Shown here: one piece after another, positions 1 to 9,619 of the stretch
Numbering within the stretch: the stretch's first letter is position 1
Layout: the number at the start of each line of letters is the position of its first letter
From: Roseobacter sp. SK209-2-6
GTDB taxonomy: Bacteria > Pseudomonadota > Alphaproteobacteria > Rhodobacterales > Rhodobacteraceae
NCBI RefSeq assembly: GCF_000169455.1
Contig: NZ_AAYC01000007.1
Span: 62,001 to 126,000 of the forward strand
Direction of reading: 5' to 3'
Length of the DNA stretch: 64,000 nucleotides
Translations under genes and position numbers: made by a program
Notes under the pieces: generated by a model
What the model was told of the DNA's origin: nothing
Databases searched by the model: none
Seen by the model: the letters and a program-made list of their open reading frames with translations, nothing else

Positions 1-1116
1 GTCGATGGCGTTGTCACAGACTCCACCCGGATCCGTCGGATCGCGCCAACTGTTCGCGATATTATCGCTGCAGGTGGTTTCCCGATCCTATTGGCCCATT
101 TCGGCCGTCCCGGCGGGGAGCGACGCGAGAACCTCTCGCTGAACCAGCTGGTTCCTACCCTGGAGCGCGCTTTTGAAACCAAGGTACACTTTGCAGCAGA
201 CTGCGTTGGTGCAGGTGCTAAGGAAGCGGCAGAAACACTGCAGCCTGGTGAGGTTCTGCTGTTGGAAAACACCCGTTTTCATGCGGCCGAGACAAAGAAC
301 GACCCAGAACTTGCTGCAGGTATGGCAGCCCTGGGTGATGTCTACTGCAATGATGCTTTCTCTGCAGCCCATCGCGCCCATAGCTCAACCGAGGCCCTGG
401 CGCGCCTCCTGCCCGCCTGTGCCGGTCGTCTGATGCAGGCAGAGCTGGAAGCCCTGGAAGCTGCCCTGGGCGCACCAGAGCGCCCGGTTACTGCTGTTGT
501 TGGCGGTGCAAAGGTTTCCACCAAGCTGGAGCTTCTGGGCAATCTGATCGAGAAAGTGGATTACTTGGTCATCGGTGGCGGAATGGCCAACACCTTCCTG
601 GTCGCCCAGGGCAAGAATGTCGGCGTCTCTCTTGCTGAACGGATCATGAAAGACACTGCTGCAGAGATCCTGGCCAAGGCTGACAGCACCGGCTGCAAGA
701 TCATCCTGCCCAGCGACATTGTCGTCGCCAAGAAATTTGAGGCCCATACAGAGCATGAAGTTCTTTCCACAGAGAATTGCCCCGAAGATGGCATGATCCT
801 CGATGCTGGTCCTGCCAGCGTGGAACAGATCATCTCTATCTTTGAAGAGAGCAAAACCCTGATCTGGAATGGCCCGCTGGGGGCGTTTGAACTGGAACCT
901 TTTGATGCGGCCACAAATGCCGCAGCCCTGAAGGCTGCTGCCCTGACGCGCGCCGGGCTTTTGACCTCTGTTGCAGGTGGTGGGGATACGGTTGCCGCTC
1001 TGAATGCCTCCGGGGCTGCCGGGGATTTCACCTATATCTCCACCGCAGGCGGGGCGTTCCTGGAATGGATGGAAGGCAAAACGCTGCCTGGCGTTGCAGC
1101 ACTCGAACAGGCCTAA
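1..1116 (+). CDS. pgk: Phosphoglycerate kinase (5' end outside window)
   Basis: Catalyses ATP formation from 1,3-bisphosphoglycerate in cytosolic glycolysis and the reverse step in gluconeogenesis. The frame is open from base 1, so the start lies upstream; 371 codons are visible, close to the whole of a normal protein of about 395 residues. Recognisable PGK features are LLAHFGRP near the visible start (substrate-binding N-domain), [10 protein letters not shown] with the nucleotide-domain lysine, and the C-terminal [11 protein letters not shown] glycine-rich phosphate loop. A strong terminator follows at 1215-1249, so it ends its own transcript. The identification is secure; only the first residues are missing. 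Confidence 0.97.
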   Translation, partial: VDGVVTDSTRIRRIAPTVRDIIAAGGFPILLAHFGRPGGERRENLSLNQLVPTLERAFETKVHFAADCVGAGAKEAAETLQPGEVLLLENTRFHAAETKNDPELAAGMAALGDVYCNDAFSAAHRAHSSTEALARLLPACAGRLMQAELEALEAALGAPERPVTAVVGGAKVSTKLELLGNLIEKVDYLVIGGGMANTFLVAQGKNVGVSLAERIMKDTAAEILAKADSTGCKIILPSDIVVAKKFEAHTEHEVLSTENCPEDGMILDAGPASVEQIISIFEESKTLIWNGPLGAFELEPFDAATNAAALKAAALTRAGLLTSVAGGGDTVAALNASGAAGDFTYISTAGGAFLEWMEGKTLPGVAALEQA

Positions 1117-1214
1117 GACCCGCGATCTGCGGCGTTTTTTTCGGGACCTTACAGCGATGGATAAGCTGAAGTTTCCGATCGCCCCTCCGGGATGAATGTC
1201 TCTCGCTTTTGATT

Positions 1215-1249
1215 GCACCGCCTCTTTTGCCAGAGGCGGTGCTTTTTTA
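1215..1249 (+). terminator. Rho-independent terminator after pgk
   Basis: Perfect 11-bp stem (GCACCGCCTCT with its complement at 1232-1242) around a 6-base loop, followed by six T. It lies about 100 bases after the pgk stop. Confidence 0.93.
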
Positions 1250-1276
1250 TTGTGACCATGAAGTCTCTGTAATTCC

Positions 1277-1291
1277 TTAACAAATCCTTAA
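1277..1291. promoter_or_regulatory. Candidate CtrA-binding box
   Basis: The sequence is TTAA, seven bases, TTAA followed by C, an exact match to the CtrA full-site consensus known from Caulobacter and other alphaproteobacteria. It lies about 130 bases upstream of the start of the FtsB-like gene. That CtrA binds here is inferred from the motif alone. Confidence 0.5.
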
Positions 1292-1419
1292 CGGTAAAAA
1301 AGTTGAACCTGTGGACAAAAAGGGATTCACAAAGCGATTCGCTTATGCGATAACATTGTCAGACGCTGGAACAACCGGCGCTACAATACAAAAAAGCAGT
1401 AACATACAGGCAACCCCAC

Positions 1420-1719
1420 GTGACCCGGAGCAACAGGTCTTCTCTAGGTGTTTTCACCTTTTTCGCTGTCGCTTTTGCGCTTAGCGCATATTTCACCTTT
1501 GCCGCTGTGCAGGGGGATTTCGGGTTGTTCAAAAGGGTCGAGATCCAGGCAGAATCCGAAGAGCTTCGCCTGGATCTCGCTCGACTGCAGGGGGAGATTT
1601 CCCAGATGGAAAACCTGACCCAACGCCTCTCTGATGACTACCTCGACCTGGATCTCCTGGATGAGCAAGCACGCTCTGTCCTTGGCCTGCTTCGCTCCGA
1701 CGAAATCGTCATCCACTAA
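1420..1719 (+). CDS. Septum formation initiator family protein (FtsB/DivIC-like)
   Basis: Small bitopic membrane protein of 99 residues: short basic N-terminus, one membrane segment (about residues 10-30) and a periplasmic leucine-heptad coiled coil (about 40-75), the layout of FtsB/DivIC, which links FtsL and FtsQ in the divisome. The start is GTG at 1420 with AGG about nine bases upstream. It is followed by pdhA after about 220 bases; adjacency of an FtsB-like gene and pdhA is common in alphaproteobacteria. A perfect CtrA-type box upstream suggests cell-cycle control. The family call is good; function in division is inferred from the family. Confidence 0.85.
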   Translation: MTRSNRSSLGVFTFFAVAFALSAYFTFAAVQGDFGLFKRVEIQAESEELRLDLARLQGEISQMENLTQRLSDDYLDLDLLDEQARSVLGLLRSDEIVIH

Positions 1720-1938
1720 GCCCTCTTCAGCACAATCCTTCTAGTTTGAATGGGCTGGTTGCGCCCATCCCGCCGCCGTGTCAGCATGCCTTACAGAATA
1801 CTGTGGGTTGCAGGAATTTTGCATCAACCCTGCGGTGATTTGCCACCGGATGAGAAAATCACTCGCCAGGTGACAGGAAATCACTTATGAAGTGGTTTAA
1901 TACTAAACTATCTAGCCTTCTAGGGGGAGCCCGCATCA

Positions 1939-2928
1939 ATGGCTGCTAGAAAAAGTACCAAGAAAACAAATGTCTCCGCAGATGAGCTGCTTCAGTTTTA
2001 TCGCGACATGCTTTTGATCCGTCGATTCGAAGAAAAGGCCGGTCAGCTTTATGGCATGGGTCTGATCGGAGGGTTCTGTCACCTTTATATCGGACAGGAA
2101 GCGGTTGTTGTTGGCCTGGAGGCCGCCGCCGAAGAAGGCGACAAGCGGATCACATCCTATCGGGACCACGGCCATATGCTGGCCTGCGGCATGGATGCCG
2201 GGGGCGTCATGGCCGAGTTGACCGGGCGCGAGGGCGGCCTCTCCAAAGGCAAGGGCGGCTCAATGCATATGTTCTCGAAAGAGAAGCATTTCTACGGCGG
2301 CCACGGCATTGTCGGTGCTCAGGTGCCACTGGGCGCAGGCCTCGCCTTTGCGGACAAATACCTCGACAATGGGCGCGTGACCTTCACCTATTTCGGCGAT
2401 GGCGCTGCAAACCAGGGCCAGGTCTACGAGACCTTCAACATGGCCGCGATCTGGGATCTGCCGGTGGTCTTTGTGATCGAGAACAACCAATATGCCATGG
2501 GCACCGCTCAGGCGCGCTCCACTTCGACCCCTGACATCTACACCCGCGGCGAGGCATTCGGCATCCCTGGTGAGGCTGTGGACGGCATGAACGTCCTCAG
2601 CGTCAAGGAAGCCAGTGAACGCGCGGTGGCACACTGCCGCGCAGGCAAAGGGCCCTACATTCTGGAAGTGAAGACCTACCGCTACCGTGGCCACTCCATG
2701 TCGGACCCGGCAAAATACCGTACCCGCGAAGAGGTGCAGAAGATGCGTAGCGAGCGTGACCCAATCGAACAGGTCCGCGATATGCTGCTCACCGGAAAGC
2801 ACGCCAGCGAGGACGATCTGAAAGCGATCGATAAGGAAATCAAGGACGTCGTGAACGAGGCCGCGGATTTTGCCCGCACCAGCCCGGAACCGGGGCTCGA
2901 AGAGCTCTGGACCGATATTTACGCCTGA
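1939..2928 (+). CDS. pdhA: Pyruvate dehydrogenase E1 component, alpha subunit
   Basis: Thiamine-diphosphate-dependent subunit that decarboxylates pyruvate together with PdhB in the pyruvate dehydrogenase complex. It has 329 residues, normal for the family. The TPP-binding motif GDGAANQG ... ENNQYAMG is clear in the middle, and the regulatory-loop segment [11 protein letters not shown] is present. ATG is preceded by AGGGGGAG within a 13-base window, a strong ribosome binding site. First gene of pdhA-pdhB-pdhC; pdhB begins 16 bases after the stop, so the three are probably cotranscribed. Confidence 0.97.
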   Translation: MAARKSTKKTNVSADELLQFYRDMLLIRRFEEKAGQLYGMGLIGGFCHLYIGQEAVVVGLEAAAEEGDKRITSYRDHGHMLACGMDAGGVMAELTGREGGLSKGKGGSMHMFSKEKHFYGGHGIVGAQVPLGAGLAFADKYLDNGRVTFTYFGDGAANQGQVYETFNMAAIWDLPVVFVIENNQYAMGTAQARSTSTPDIYTRGEAFGIPGEAVDGMNVLSVKEASERAVAHCRAGKGPYILEVKTYRYRGHSMSDPAKYRTREEVQKMRSERDPIEQVRDMLLTGKHASEDDLKAIDKEIKDVVNEAADFARTSPEPGLEELWTDIYA

Positions 2929-2944
2929 GGGGAAGAAATTAGAT

Positions 2945-4324
2945 ATGGCAACTGAAATTCTGATGCCCGCCCTGTCGCCGACCATGGAGGAAGGCACCCT
3001 GGCCAAATGGCTGGTGAAAGAGGGCGATAGTGTGAACTCCGGCGATATTCTGGCGGAGATCGAGACCGACAAGGCCACCATGGAATTCGAAGCCGTGGAC
3101 GAGGGCGTGATTGGCGCCATCCTGATCGGCGAAGGCTCCGAAGGGGTGAAAGTGAACACCCCAATCGCGGTTCTTGTCGAAGAGGGCGAAAGCTATGATG
3201 CCACAGCGGCATCAGCACCTGCGGCGAGCGAGAGTGCGGCTGCGGTCGAGGCGCCTGCGGCGCCCACTCCCACCCCCGCTGCTGCCGCAGCGCCTGCCGC
3301 ACCTGAAACCGATGAAAGCCCGGATTGGCCCGAAGGCACCGAAGTGGTCCAGACCACTGTGCGTGAAGCACTGCGCGACGCCATGGCCGAAGAGATGCGC
3401 GCAAATGAGCGTGTTTTCCTCATGGGCGAAGAAGTCGCTGAATATCAGGGCGCCTATAAGATCTCGCAAGGGCTCTTGGATGAATTCGGCTCCAAGCGTG
3501 TCATCGACACCCCGATCACAGAGCATGGTTTTGCCGGCATCGCGACCGGAGCCGCCTTTGCAGGGCTGAACCCGATTGTCGAGTTCATGACCTTCAACTT
3601 TGCCATGCAGGCCATCGACCACATCATCAACTCAGCCGCCAAGACGCTCTATATGTCTGGCGGTCAGATGGGGGCGCCGATGGTCTTCCGTGGTCCTAAT
3701 GGCGCTGCGGCACGTGTAGCCGCTCAGCACAGTCAGGACTATGCCGCCTGGTATATGCAGATCCCCGGCCTGAAGGTTGTGATGCCCTATTCGGCCTCTG
3801 ACGCCAAAGGCCTGCTGAAAACAGCGATCCGCGATCAGAACCCGGTGATCTTCCTGGAGAATGAAATCCTCTATGGTCGCAGCTTTGATGTGCCGAAACT
3901 GGATGATTTCACCGTGCCATTCGGCAAGGCCCGGATCTGGCGCAAGGGCAATGACGTCACCATCGTCTCCTTCGGGATCGGCATGCAATACGCTCTGGAA
4001 GCGGCTGACAAGCTGGCCGAAGAAGGCATCGATGCCGAAGTGATCGACCTGCGCACCCTGCGTCCGATGGACCTGCCCACGGTGATCAAATCGGTTATGA
4101 AAACCAACCGGTTGGTCACCGTCGAGGAGGGCTGGCCCCAAGGTTCCGTTGGCAGCTACATCGCCTCTGAGGTGATGCAGCAGGCCTTTGACTATCTGGA
4201 TGCGCCTGTTGTGACCTGCACCGGCAAGGACGTGCCCATGCCCTATGCTGCCAACCTGGAACGCCACGCGCTGATCACCACTGATGAGGTGGTCGCAGCT
4301 GTGAAACAAGTGACCTACCGGTAA
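2945..4324 (+). CDS. pdhB: Pyruvate dehydrogenase E1 component, beta subunit with N-terminal lipoyl domain
   Basis: Beta subunit of E1, 459 residues. Residues 1-80 are a lipoyl domain with the modified lysine in [10 protein letters not shown], followed by an Ala/Pro/Glu linker (about 90-135) and then the transketolase-like beta subunit. A lipoyl domain on E1-beta is unusual overall but known for alphaproteobacteria. The start at 2945 (MATEIL) places the lipoyl domain exactly at the N-terminus and has GGGGA upstream; the open frame before it is not needed. The lipoyl segment is nearly identical in DNA to the start of pdhC. Confidence 0.97.
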   Translation: MATEILMPALSPTMEEGTLAKWLVKEGDSVNSGDILAEIETDKATMEFEAVDEGVIGAILIGEGSEGVKVNTPIAVLVEEGESYDATAASAPAASESAAAVEAPAAPTPTPAAAAAPAAPETDESPDWPEGTEVVQTTVREALRDAMAEEMRANERVFLMGEEVAEYQGAYKISQGLLDEFGSKRVIDTPITEHGFAGIATGAAFAGLNPIVEFMTFNFAMQAIDHIINSAAKTLYMSGGQMGAPMVFRGPNGAAARVAAQHSQDYAAWYMQIPGLKVVMPYSASDAKGLLKTAIRDQNPVIFLENEILYGRSFDVPKLDDFTVPFGKARIWRKGNDVTIVSFGIGMQYALEAADKLAEEGIDAEVIDLRTLRPMDLPTVIKSVMKTNRLVTVEEGWPQGSVGSYIASEVMQQAFDYLDAPVVTCTGKDVPMPYAANLERHALITTDEVVAAVKQVTYR

Positions 4325-4336
4325 GGAGCCAGAGAC

Positions 4337-5653
4337 ATGCCGACTGAAATTCTCATGCCTGCCCTGTCTCCCACTATGGAGGAAGGCACCCTGGCCAAAT
4401 GGCTGGTCAAGGAAGGCGATATCATCTCTTCCGGCGATCTGATCGCCGAGATTGAAACCGACAAGGCCACCATGGAATTCGAAGCCGTGGACGAAGGCGT
4501 CGTCGGCAAAATCCTGATCGCTGAGGGCTCCGAAGGGGTGAAGGTCAACACCGCCATCGCGGTTCTGCTCGAAGAGGGTGAAAGCGCCGATGACATCGCC
4601 GCCAGCGCGCCCGCGGCCCCTGCCGCAGCGGCTGCCGAGGGGGCTCCTGTAGCCGCCGAGAAAGCCGCCGCCCCTGACCCCGCGGCTGCTCCTGCCCCGG
4701 CAGCTCCCACCGGCGCCGATGGCACCCGTATCTTCGCCTCGCCGCTTGCCCGCCGTATCGCTGCGGACAAAGGCCTAGACCTGGCCGCACTGACAGGTTC
4801 CGGCCCGCGCGGACGGATCGTCAAGGCGGATGTGGAAAACGCAACCGCTGCGCCGCAGCCCGCCGCTGCACCAGTTGCAGCAGCCACACCTGCCTCCGCG
4901 CCAGCAGTAGCGGCCCCTTCCGGCCCCTCTGCCGATATGGTCGCCAAGATGTACGAAGGCCGGGAGTTCGAAGAGGTCAGCCTGGATGGCATGCGCAAGA
5001 CTATTGCCGCGCGCCTGTCGGAAGCCAAACAAACCATCCCGCATTTCTACCTGCGCCGCGACATCCAGCTGGATGCGCTACTGAAGTTCCGCAGCCAGCT
5101 GAACAAGCAGCTGGAAGGGCGCGGTGTAAAGCTTTCGGTCAATGATTTCATCATCAAGGCCGTGGCCAATGCGCTGCAGCAGGTGCCTGAGGCCAATGCG
5201 GTCTGGGCCGGCGACCGGGTGCTGCAGATGAAAGCCTCTGACGTGGCTGTTGCCGTGGCGATCGAAGGTGGGCTCTTCACTCCGGTCCTACAGGACGCCG
5301 ACATGAAGTCGCTCTCTGCGCTTTCGGCCCAGATGAAGGACCTAGCCTCCCGCGCACGAGACCGCAAACTGGCCCCGCATGAATACCAGGGCGGCAGCTT
5401 TGCCATCTCAAACCTCGGCATGTTCGGTATCGACAATTTCGACGCCATCGTGAACCCACCCCATGCCGGTATCCTGGCAGTAGGTGCTGGCACCAAGAAG
5501 CCTGTCGTGGGCGAAGATGGTGAACTGAAAGTGGCAACGGTGATGTCTGTCACCATGTCCGTCGATCACCGCGTCATCGATGGTGCCGTGGGGGCCAATC
5601 TGCTGAAAGCCATCGTCGACAACCTGGAAAACCCGGTTGCCATGCTGGCCTAA
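4337..5653 (+). CDS. pdhC: Dihydrolipoamide acetyltransferase (E2 of pyruvate dehydrogenase)
   Basis: Transfers the acetyl group to CoA and forms the core of the complex. It has 438 residues: one lipoyl domain (1-80, lysine in [10 protein letters not shown]), an Ala/Pro linker, a peripheral subunit-binding domain ([13 protein letters not shown], about 133-170), a second linker, and the acetyltransferase domain ending with the catalytic motif [11 protein letters not shown]. It follows pdhB by 12 bases with AAGGAG before the start. No E3 (lpd) gene is seen downstream; a terminator ends the operon. Confidence 0.97.
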   Translation: MPTEILMPALSPTMEEGTLAKWLVKEGDIISSGDLIAEIETDKATMEFEAVDEGVVGKILIAEGSEGVKVNTAIAVLLEEGESADDIAASAPAAPAAAAAEGAPVAAEKAAAPDPAAAPAPAAPTGADGTRIFASPLARRIAADKGLDLAALTGSGPRGRIVKADVENATAAPQPAAAPVAAATPASAPAVAAPSGPSADMVAKMYEGREFEEVSLDGMRKTIAARLSEAKQTIPHFYLRRDIQLDALLKFRSQLNKQLEGRGVKLSVNDFIIKAVANALQQVPEANAVWAGDRVLQMKASDVAVAVAIEGGLFTPVLQDADMKSLSALSAQMKDLASRARDRKLAPHEYQGGSFAISNLGMFGIDNFDAIVNPPHAGILAVGAGTKKPVVGEDGELKVATVMSVTMSVDHRVIDGAVGANLLKAIVDNLENPVAMLA

Positions 5654-5677
5654 GACGCGCCCGATAGAACAAAGAAG

Positions 5678-5706
5678 GCCCCGCTCAGCGCGACCGGGGC
5701 TTTTTT
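5678..5706 (+). terminator. Terminator of the pdh operon
   Basis: GCCCCG pairs with CGGGGC around an 11-base loop, followed by TTTTTTG, 24 bases after the pdhC stop. Confidence 0.88.
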
Positions 5707-5850
5707 GACGCTAGTGCCTCGGCTTATTAGTGCCCACCCTGCTCCCCACCACACACCGCTTCCACGCATAACAGAGTTAAATTGCGCAAAGCGTCGGTAT
5801 TCCCCCTAAGAGTGGGCTAGCCTGCTTTTAGGTCTCCGGTTCTGATTGTT

Positions 5851-6222
5851 TTAATTCCGGTCGTCCCGCTCTGGGATCAGCTGAAAGAAGGGGCTCTGCC
5901 GCCTCGGCTTGCTCGGATCATGCATATGTCTTGCCATATCCGTGAGCATGGTATGCTCATAGCTGCCAGCATCCGTTGCTTCGGCAAGCTCTTCCAGCAC
6001 CCTACAGGTCAGCTCCTTGTCGGTCACCCCATGATCCACGAGGGCCCGCAATACGACATATTGCAGGTCTTTTTGGGTCTTAACCAAGTTCTCAAGCTTG
6101 CTGATCCGCGCCCCGATCGTATCAAGAACACGCTGTAGTTCATCTTGAAGCTGCTTGGGATCGATCTGCGGGCGCTGCACTGAAACATAAATGCGTTCGG
6201 GCTGCTTTTCGTTCCCTGCCAT
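5851..6222 (-). CDS. Hypothetical protein with a coiled-coil segment
   Basis: Protein of 123 residues that I do not recognise. It has no signal peptide or membrane segment. Residues about 20-55 have heptad-spaced hydrophobics (LQDELQRVLDTIGARISKLENLV), suggesting a short coiled coil. The C-terminus is basic and proline-rich. It stands alone, convergent with pdhC, with AGGAGG a few bases before the ATG on its own strand. Codon use looks native. Probably a lineage-specific cytoplasmic protein; no function is proposed. Confidence 0.75.
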   Translation of the reverse strand: MAGNEKQPERIYVSVQRPQIDPKQLQDELQRVLDTIGARISKLENLVKTQKDLQYVVLRALVDHGVTDKELTCRVLEELAEATDAGSYEHTMLTDMARHMHDPSKPRRQSPFFQLIPERDDRN

Positions 6223-6674
6223 CTAAGCCTCCTAACAATTGGACTTACCTTTTACTCATACGCGCTGCCACATCACCAATTCTTGCAAACGGAACCCTAT
6301 TGCTTTGCAAGATGCTGCTATGGGACGCGAAACCGAAACCAGGTGTGCACATAGACAGCAGAACGATGTTACGGCCAAAGAAGACTAGCCGAATTTTCCT
6401 ACCGAAAACTTGCGATCAGAGGGACCGTAGCGCCCTTCTCCGGGTCAGAGGCACAAGAAAATAGGTGCAATTTTACGGTGTTCTACCACCTGATAGGAAC
6501 AATTGGGCTCGCAGCCCGACAGAAACTACCCCCGCCGCGAGGCTCTGCGGCAGGGGAAAGACCAGGGGCGAAGCCAGATAGGGGATCACCTATTTTTGCC
6601 CAACATTGCCTCCTCAATTGACCCTGCCTGCAGCTTCACTGCCTGTTGCAAGGAAAACCCATTGAAGCAAGTCC
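6223..6674. other. Intergenic region without recognised gene
   Basis: About 450 bases between the upstream end of the coiled-coil gene and the 3' end of cysK. A plus-strand ORF from 6503 runs into cysK antisense and has unnatural composition. Apart from the promoter expected near 6230-6330 for the gene on the minus strand, I see nothing. Confidence 0.6.
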
Positions 6675-7739
6675 CTAGTAGCGATAACCGGGCGTCGACT
6701 GAGACAATGTCATTTCCTCATCATCCATTTCGGCATTTATCCCCTCAAACAAGGGAGTTGAGAGGTAACGCTCCCCTGTATCCGGCAGGATCGTCAGGAT
6801 TACGGAGCCTTCGGGAGCCTGCTCGGCAACCTTCAGGGCGGCCGCAACAGAGGCACCACCTGAAATCCCTGCCAAAATACCTTCTTCGGCTGCCAGGCGG
6901 CGCGACATGGCGATGCTCTCCGGTCCGGTCACTGGCTGCAAGCCATCAAAATAGCCTTTATCCAAGGCCTCTTGCAGGACCAGCGGAATAAAATCTGGTG
7001 TCCACCCCTGCACCGGGTGTGGCGCAAAGCTGGGGTGGCTTTCAGCTGGCTCACCTTCTGCATTGCGTGCCTGAGTGGTGCCGGAGCTGACCAGGGCCGC
7101 ATTCTCGGGCTCACTCAACGTGATCTTCAAATCCGGACGCGCATCTTTCAGCACCCGGCCAAGCCCCGTTGCGGTTCCGCCGGTTCCATAGCCCAGTACC
7201 ACATGGTCCAGACGCTCGCCGTCAAAGTCACCCAGTATTTCCTGCGCCGTGGTGCTTTCGTGAATATCGGCATTGTCCTTGGTTTCGAACTGATGCGCCA
7301 AGAACCAGCCATTGGCTTCAGCGAGCTCGCGGGCCTTGTCGACCATACCAACCGCCTTGTCTTCCTTACGGGTCAGCACCACTTTCGCACCCAGCATCCG
7401 CATCAGCTGACGCCGTTCCACCGAAAAACCGTCATGCATAGTGATCACCAGAGGATAACCTTTGGCCGCGCAGACCATGGCCAGGCCGATACCGGTGTTG
7501 CCACTGGTGGCTTCGACCACGGTTTGACCGGGCTGCAGACGTCCCTCACGCTCAGCCGCTTCGATGATGTTCAGGGCCAGGCGGTCCTTGACCGAGCCCG
7601 CCGGGTTGAAAGCTTCGAACTTCGCATAGATTTCAACGCCTTTGGGGGCAATCCGTTTCAGGCGGACAACTGGGGTATCGCCAATGGTTTCAAGAATTGA
7701 GTCAAATCGGCGACCCCGACCTTTGGTTGAATAGATCAT
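6675..7739 (-). CDS. cysK: Cysteine synthase A (O-acetylserine sulfhydrylase)
   Basis: PLP enzyme that makes cysteine from O-acetylserine and sulfide; 354 residues. The PLP lysine is K51 in NPAGSVKDR. The cofactor phosphate loop appears as GYGTGGTATG, and the substrate loop as EATSGNTG. The start at 7739 (MIYSTKG) has AGGA eight bases upstream; a longer open frame adds 25 basic residues but lacks a comparable site. The C-terminus carries about 20 extra acidic residues (DDEEM). cysE lies 299 bases upstream on the same strand. It could use another sulfur donor, but CysK is most likely. Confidence 0.93.
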   Translation of the reverse strand: MIYSTKGRGRRFDSILETIGDTPVVRLKRIAPKGVEIYAKFEAFNPAGSVKDRLALNIIEAAEREGRLQPGQTVVEATSGNTGIGLAMVCAAKGYPLVITMHDGFSVERRQLMRMLGAKVVLTRKEDKAVGMVDKARELAEANGWFLAHQFETKDNADIHESTTAQEILGDFDGERLDHVVLGYGTGGTATGLGRVLKDARPDLKITLSEPENAALVSSGTTQARNAEGEPAESHPSFAPHPVQGWTPDFIPLVLQEALDKGYFDGLQPVTGPESIAMSRRLAAEEGILAGISGGASVAAALKVAEQAPEGSVILTILPDTGERYLSTPLFEGINAEMDDEEMTLSQSTPGYRY

Positions 7740-8038
7740 CGGTTTTCCTATCTCAAACAGTCGTTTCTCTTCACGTTTCCGTTTGAATATGCGCCCGAAG
7801 GAAAAGGCTTTCAAGAGCGGCTAAATAGTTGCAAAAAAACAAAAAGAAGGGGGTTCATCCCATCTGCAAGCATCTAGATTGCTTACCTTCAAGGTTGCCA
7901 GATTTGGAACAAATCACCAGCAATCCAAAACCCTTTGGGAGAATTTTCTTTTGCGAATTGCTTGAGATCTTATCGCAGCCACAAAGAAAAAGAGGCACCT
8001 CTCAGCGCCCCTCTACGTTGATCGGGAAAGAAAAAGGA
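7740..8038. other. cysE-cysK intergenic region
   Basis: 299 bases, A-rich on the plus strand near 7827-7850. On the minus strand a near-palindrome AGAGGTGCCTCT followed by TTTTT (around 7988-8002) could be a weak terminator or attenuator after cysE. No ORF is supported except a basic in-frame extension of cysK. Confidence 0.4.
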
Positions 8039-8857
8039 TCAGCTCGTCTCTGAGCCGGCAGGCACCACCTGATCCATATTGACAGAGGGTTGATCGCATC
8101 CCGCCTCTCCGACAATCTTGGCCGGGACCCCGGCCACGGTGGTGCAAGGGGGAACTTCCTGCAAAACAACCGAGCCCGCTGCAATGCGGCTGCAATGGCC
8201 GACCTTGATATTGCCCAGAACCTTGGCTCCCGCCCCGATCAGCACACCATCGCCAATTTTGGGGTGACGATCCTCTTCCTCTTTGCCGGTCCCACCCAGG
8301 GTCACGGAGTGCAGCATAGACACATTGTCGCCAACAACAGCCGTCTCCCCGATCACGATAGAATGGGCGTGATCGATCATGATACCTTTGCCAATGCGGG
8401 CGCCGGGGTGAATATCGATCCCAAAGATCTCAGAGGTGCGCATCTGGAAGAAATAGGCCAGGTCTTTCTGCCCCTGATCCCAGAGATAATGGCTCACCCG
8501 ATATGCCTGCACGGCCTGAAACCCCTTGAAGTACAAGATCGGCTGCAGCAGGCGATGGCTGGCCGGATCACGCTCATTGATCGCACGAAGGTCCGAGCGG
8601 GCGCATTCCACCAGTTCAGAGCAATCCCGATAGGCCTCATCCACGATCTCACGCAGGATGGTCATCGACATTTCATTGGAGGAAAGCTTGGCAGAAATCC
8701 GATAGGAGAGCGCCTTATCCAGGGATTTGTGGTGCAAAATACAGGCGTGAATCAACCCACCCATAAGCGGTTGCTGCGCGACCGCTTCCTGCGCTTCTCG
8801 CGTGATCCGATCCCAAACGGGATCCAAGGAGGTCACGGCTGCATCTGGCTTGATCAT
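8039..8857 (-). CDS. cysE: Serine O-acetyltransferase
   Basis: Makes O-acetylserine from serine and acetyl-CoA, the first step of cysteine synthesis. It has 272 residues: helical N-terminal SATase domain (about 1-140), then left-handed beta-helix hexapeptide repeats. The catalytic pair is visible as Asp in MIDHAHSIVIGE and His in SMLHSVTLGGTG. AGAGGA precedes the ATG. It lies upstream of cysK on the same strand. The C-terminal tail, the segment that docks into CysK in the cysteine synthase complex, ends in ETS rather than the common terminal Ile, so complex formation is uncertain. Confidence 0.93.
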   Translation of the reverse strand: MIKPDAAVTSLDPVWDRITREAQEAVAQQPLMGGLIHACILHHKSLDKALSYRISAKLSSNEMSMTILREIVDEAYRDCSELVECARSDLRAINERDPASHRLLQPILYFKGFQAVQAYRVSHYLWDQGQKDLAYFFQMRTSEIFGIDIHPGARIGKGIMIDHAHSIVIGETAVVGDNVSMLHSVTLGGTGKEEEDRHPKIGDGVLIGAGAKVLGNIKVGHCSRIAAGSVVLQEVPPCTTVAGVPAKIVGEAGCDQPSVNMDQVVPAGSETS

Positions 8858-9120
8858 GGCATTTCATCCTCTTCTCGCCCTGACTCTTGCATTTAGGATA
8901 GAAAAACCCAAGCGCAAACCCTTGATGGAAAAGATTTCAAAATCTTATGAATGCGGCTCACCGGGCCGAAGGATTCACCTGATGGATTTACGCGTCAGCC
9001 TATTGCCCGCAATTCGGCACCTGAAACAGATGTCAGAAGTGATTGAGTTTGATGAGTAGTTGTGCGTGACCGAAAGGAACTGATAAGCTGGAAATTCAGC
9101 CCCAACCGCGAAGGTGCTAC

Positions 9121-9267
9121 CTATTCTGCGCGATCTGGTGACACTGTGATGCCGAACGGTACTGTTTCCGGATCGCGATAGATCAAGGTGAACGGAGCCA
9201 TATTGTCGCGTAAGAAACCTATAATGGCCCCGCTTTTTCGGCTTGTTCCCCAGAAGGTCGCGCTCAT
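9121..9267 (-). CDS. Possible 48-residue protein downstream of the GTA cluster
   Basis: Short ORF not previously called: ATG at 9267 and TAG ending at 9121. It begins five bases after the stop of the preceding gene (9273), on the same strand, as GTA genes do. The product starts MSATFWGTSRK and ends GITVSPDRAE, with balanced composition; the second half (LIYRDPETVPFGITV) looks like a folded strand pattern. A GGG lies directly against the start, so the ribosome binding site is poor and translation would rely on coupling. An internal ATG gives a 26-residue alternative. I do not recognise a family. Confidence 0.42.
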   Translation of the reverse strand: MSATFWGTSRKSGAIIGFLRDNMAPFTLIYRDPETVPFGITVSPDRAE

Positions 9268-9272
9268 CCCTA

Positions 9273-9614
9273 TCACATCTTGGTTGCGGGGCTCTCACGC
9301 AAAAGTGTCGCCTTTAGATGATGAAGAACCAGCAATAGGCACGTCAGATACTCCTCATCATCCCACAGGGGCTCTACCGGCAAAGTCTCACCCATCTCGA
9401 GCAAAGACCGGGTTGCGGCCTCTAGGCTCCCATTTCCCCAACGCGGGTGCACCGTCCCCGTTTCGCTGCAATACCTATGAGCCCGCTCAGCCGCCTTTAG
9501 AACATCGTGGCAAAGGGTATCTCGCTCATGCTCTGGCCGGATGAGCAACAGACGGGCCAGAACCGTGCAATCCTGTGGGAGGATTGGGGGTAGACCGCGT
9601 TTCACTGCGCCCAT
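9273..9614 (-). CDS. GTA-associated conserved hypothetical protein (downstream of g15)
   Basis: Cytoplasmic protein of 113 residues starting five bases after the g15 stop, so it is probably in the GTA transcript. Mostly helical, with Cys/His/Trp-containing stretches (RAHRYCSETGTVHPRWGNGSL) and a leucine-rich helix near the C-terminus (YLTCLLLVLHHL). A small gene of this kind follows g15 in many roseobacter GTA clusters as far as I recall, but its role is unknown; it is not part of the described R. capsulatus structural set. Confidence is high for coding and low for function. Confidence 0.75.
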   Translation of the reverse strand: MGAVKRGLPPILPQDCTVLARLLLIRPEHERDTLCHDVLKAAERAHRYCSETGTVHPRWGNGSLEAATRSLLEMGETLPVEPLWDDEEYLTCLLLVLHHLKATLLRESPATKM

Positions 9615-9619
9615 CTGAC

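Larger units (their letters stand above)
1117..1419. other. Intergenic region pgk / FtsB-like gene
   Basis: About 300 bases without a gene. It holds the pgk terminator, then an A+T-rich stretch with a perfect TTAA-N7-TTAA box (1277-1291), and finally the promoter region and leader of the division gene. No other ORF is credible. Confidence 0.7.

Noticed and set aside
385-1218. 277-codon minus-strand ORF opposite pgk
   Set aside because: Antisense shadow of a well-conserved gene; unnatural composition.
1310-1318. TGTGGACAA, one mismatch from a DnaA box
   Set aside because: Single isolated copy; no cluster and no replication genes nearby, so no origin is proposed.
6503-6991. 162-codon plus-strand ORF overlapping the 3' end of cysK
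   Set aside because: Two thirds of it is antisense to cysK; composition rich in Arg/Ser/Pro.
8925-9059. 44-codon plus-strand ORF between cysE and the GTA cluster
   Set aside because: No ribosome binding site, opposite to the neighbouring genes, no recognisable feature.
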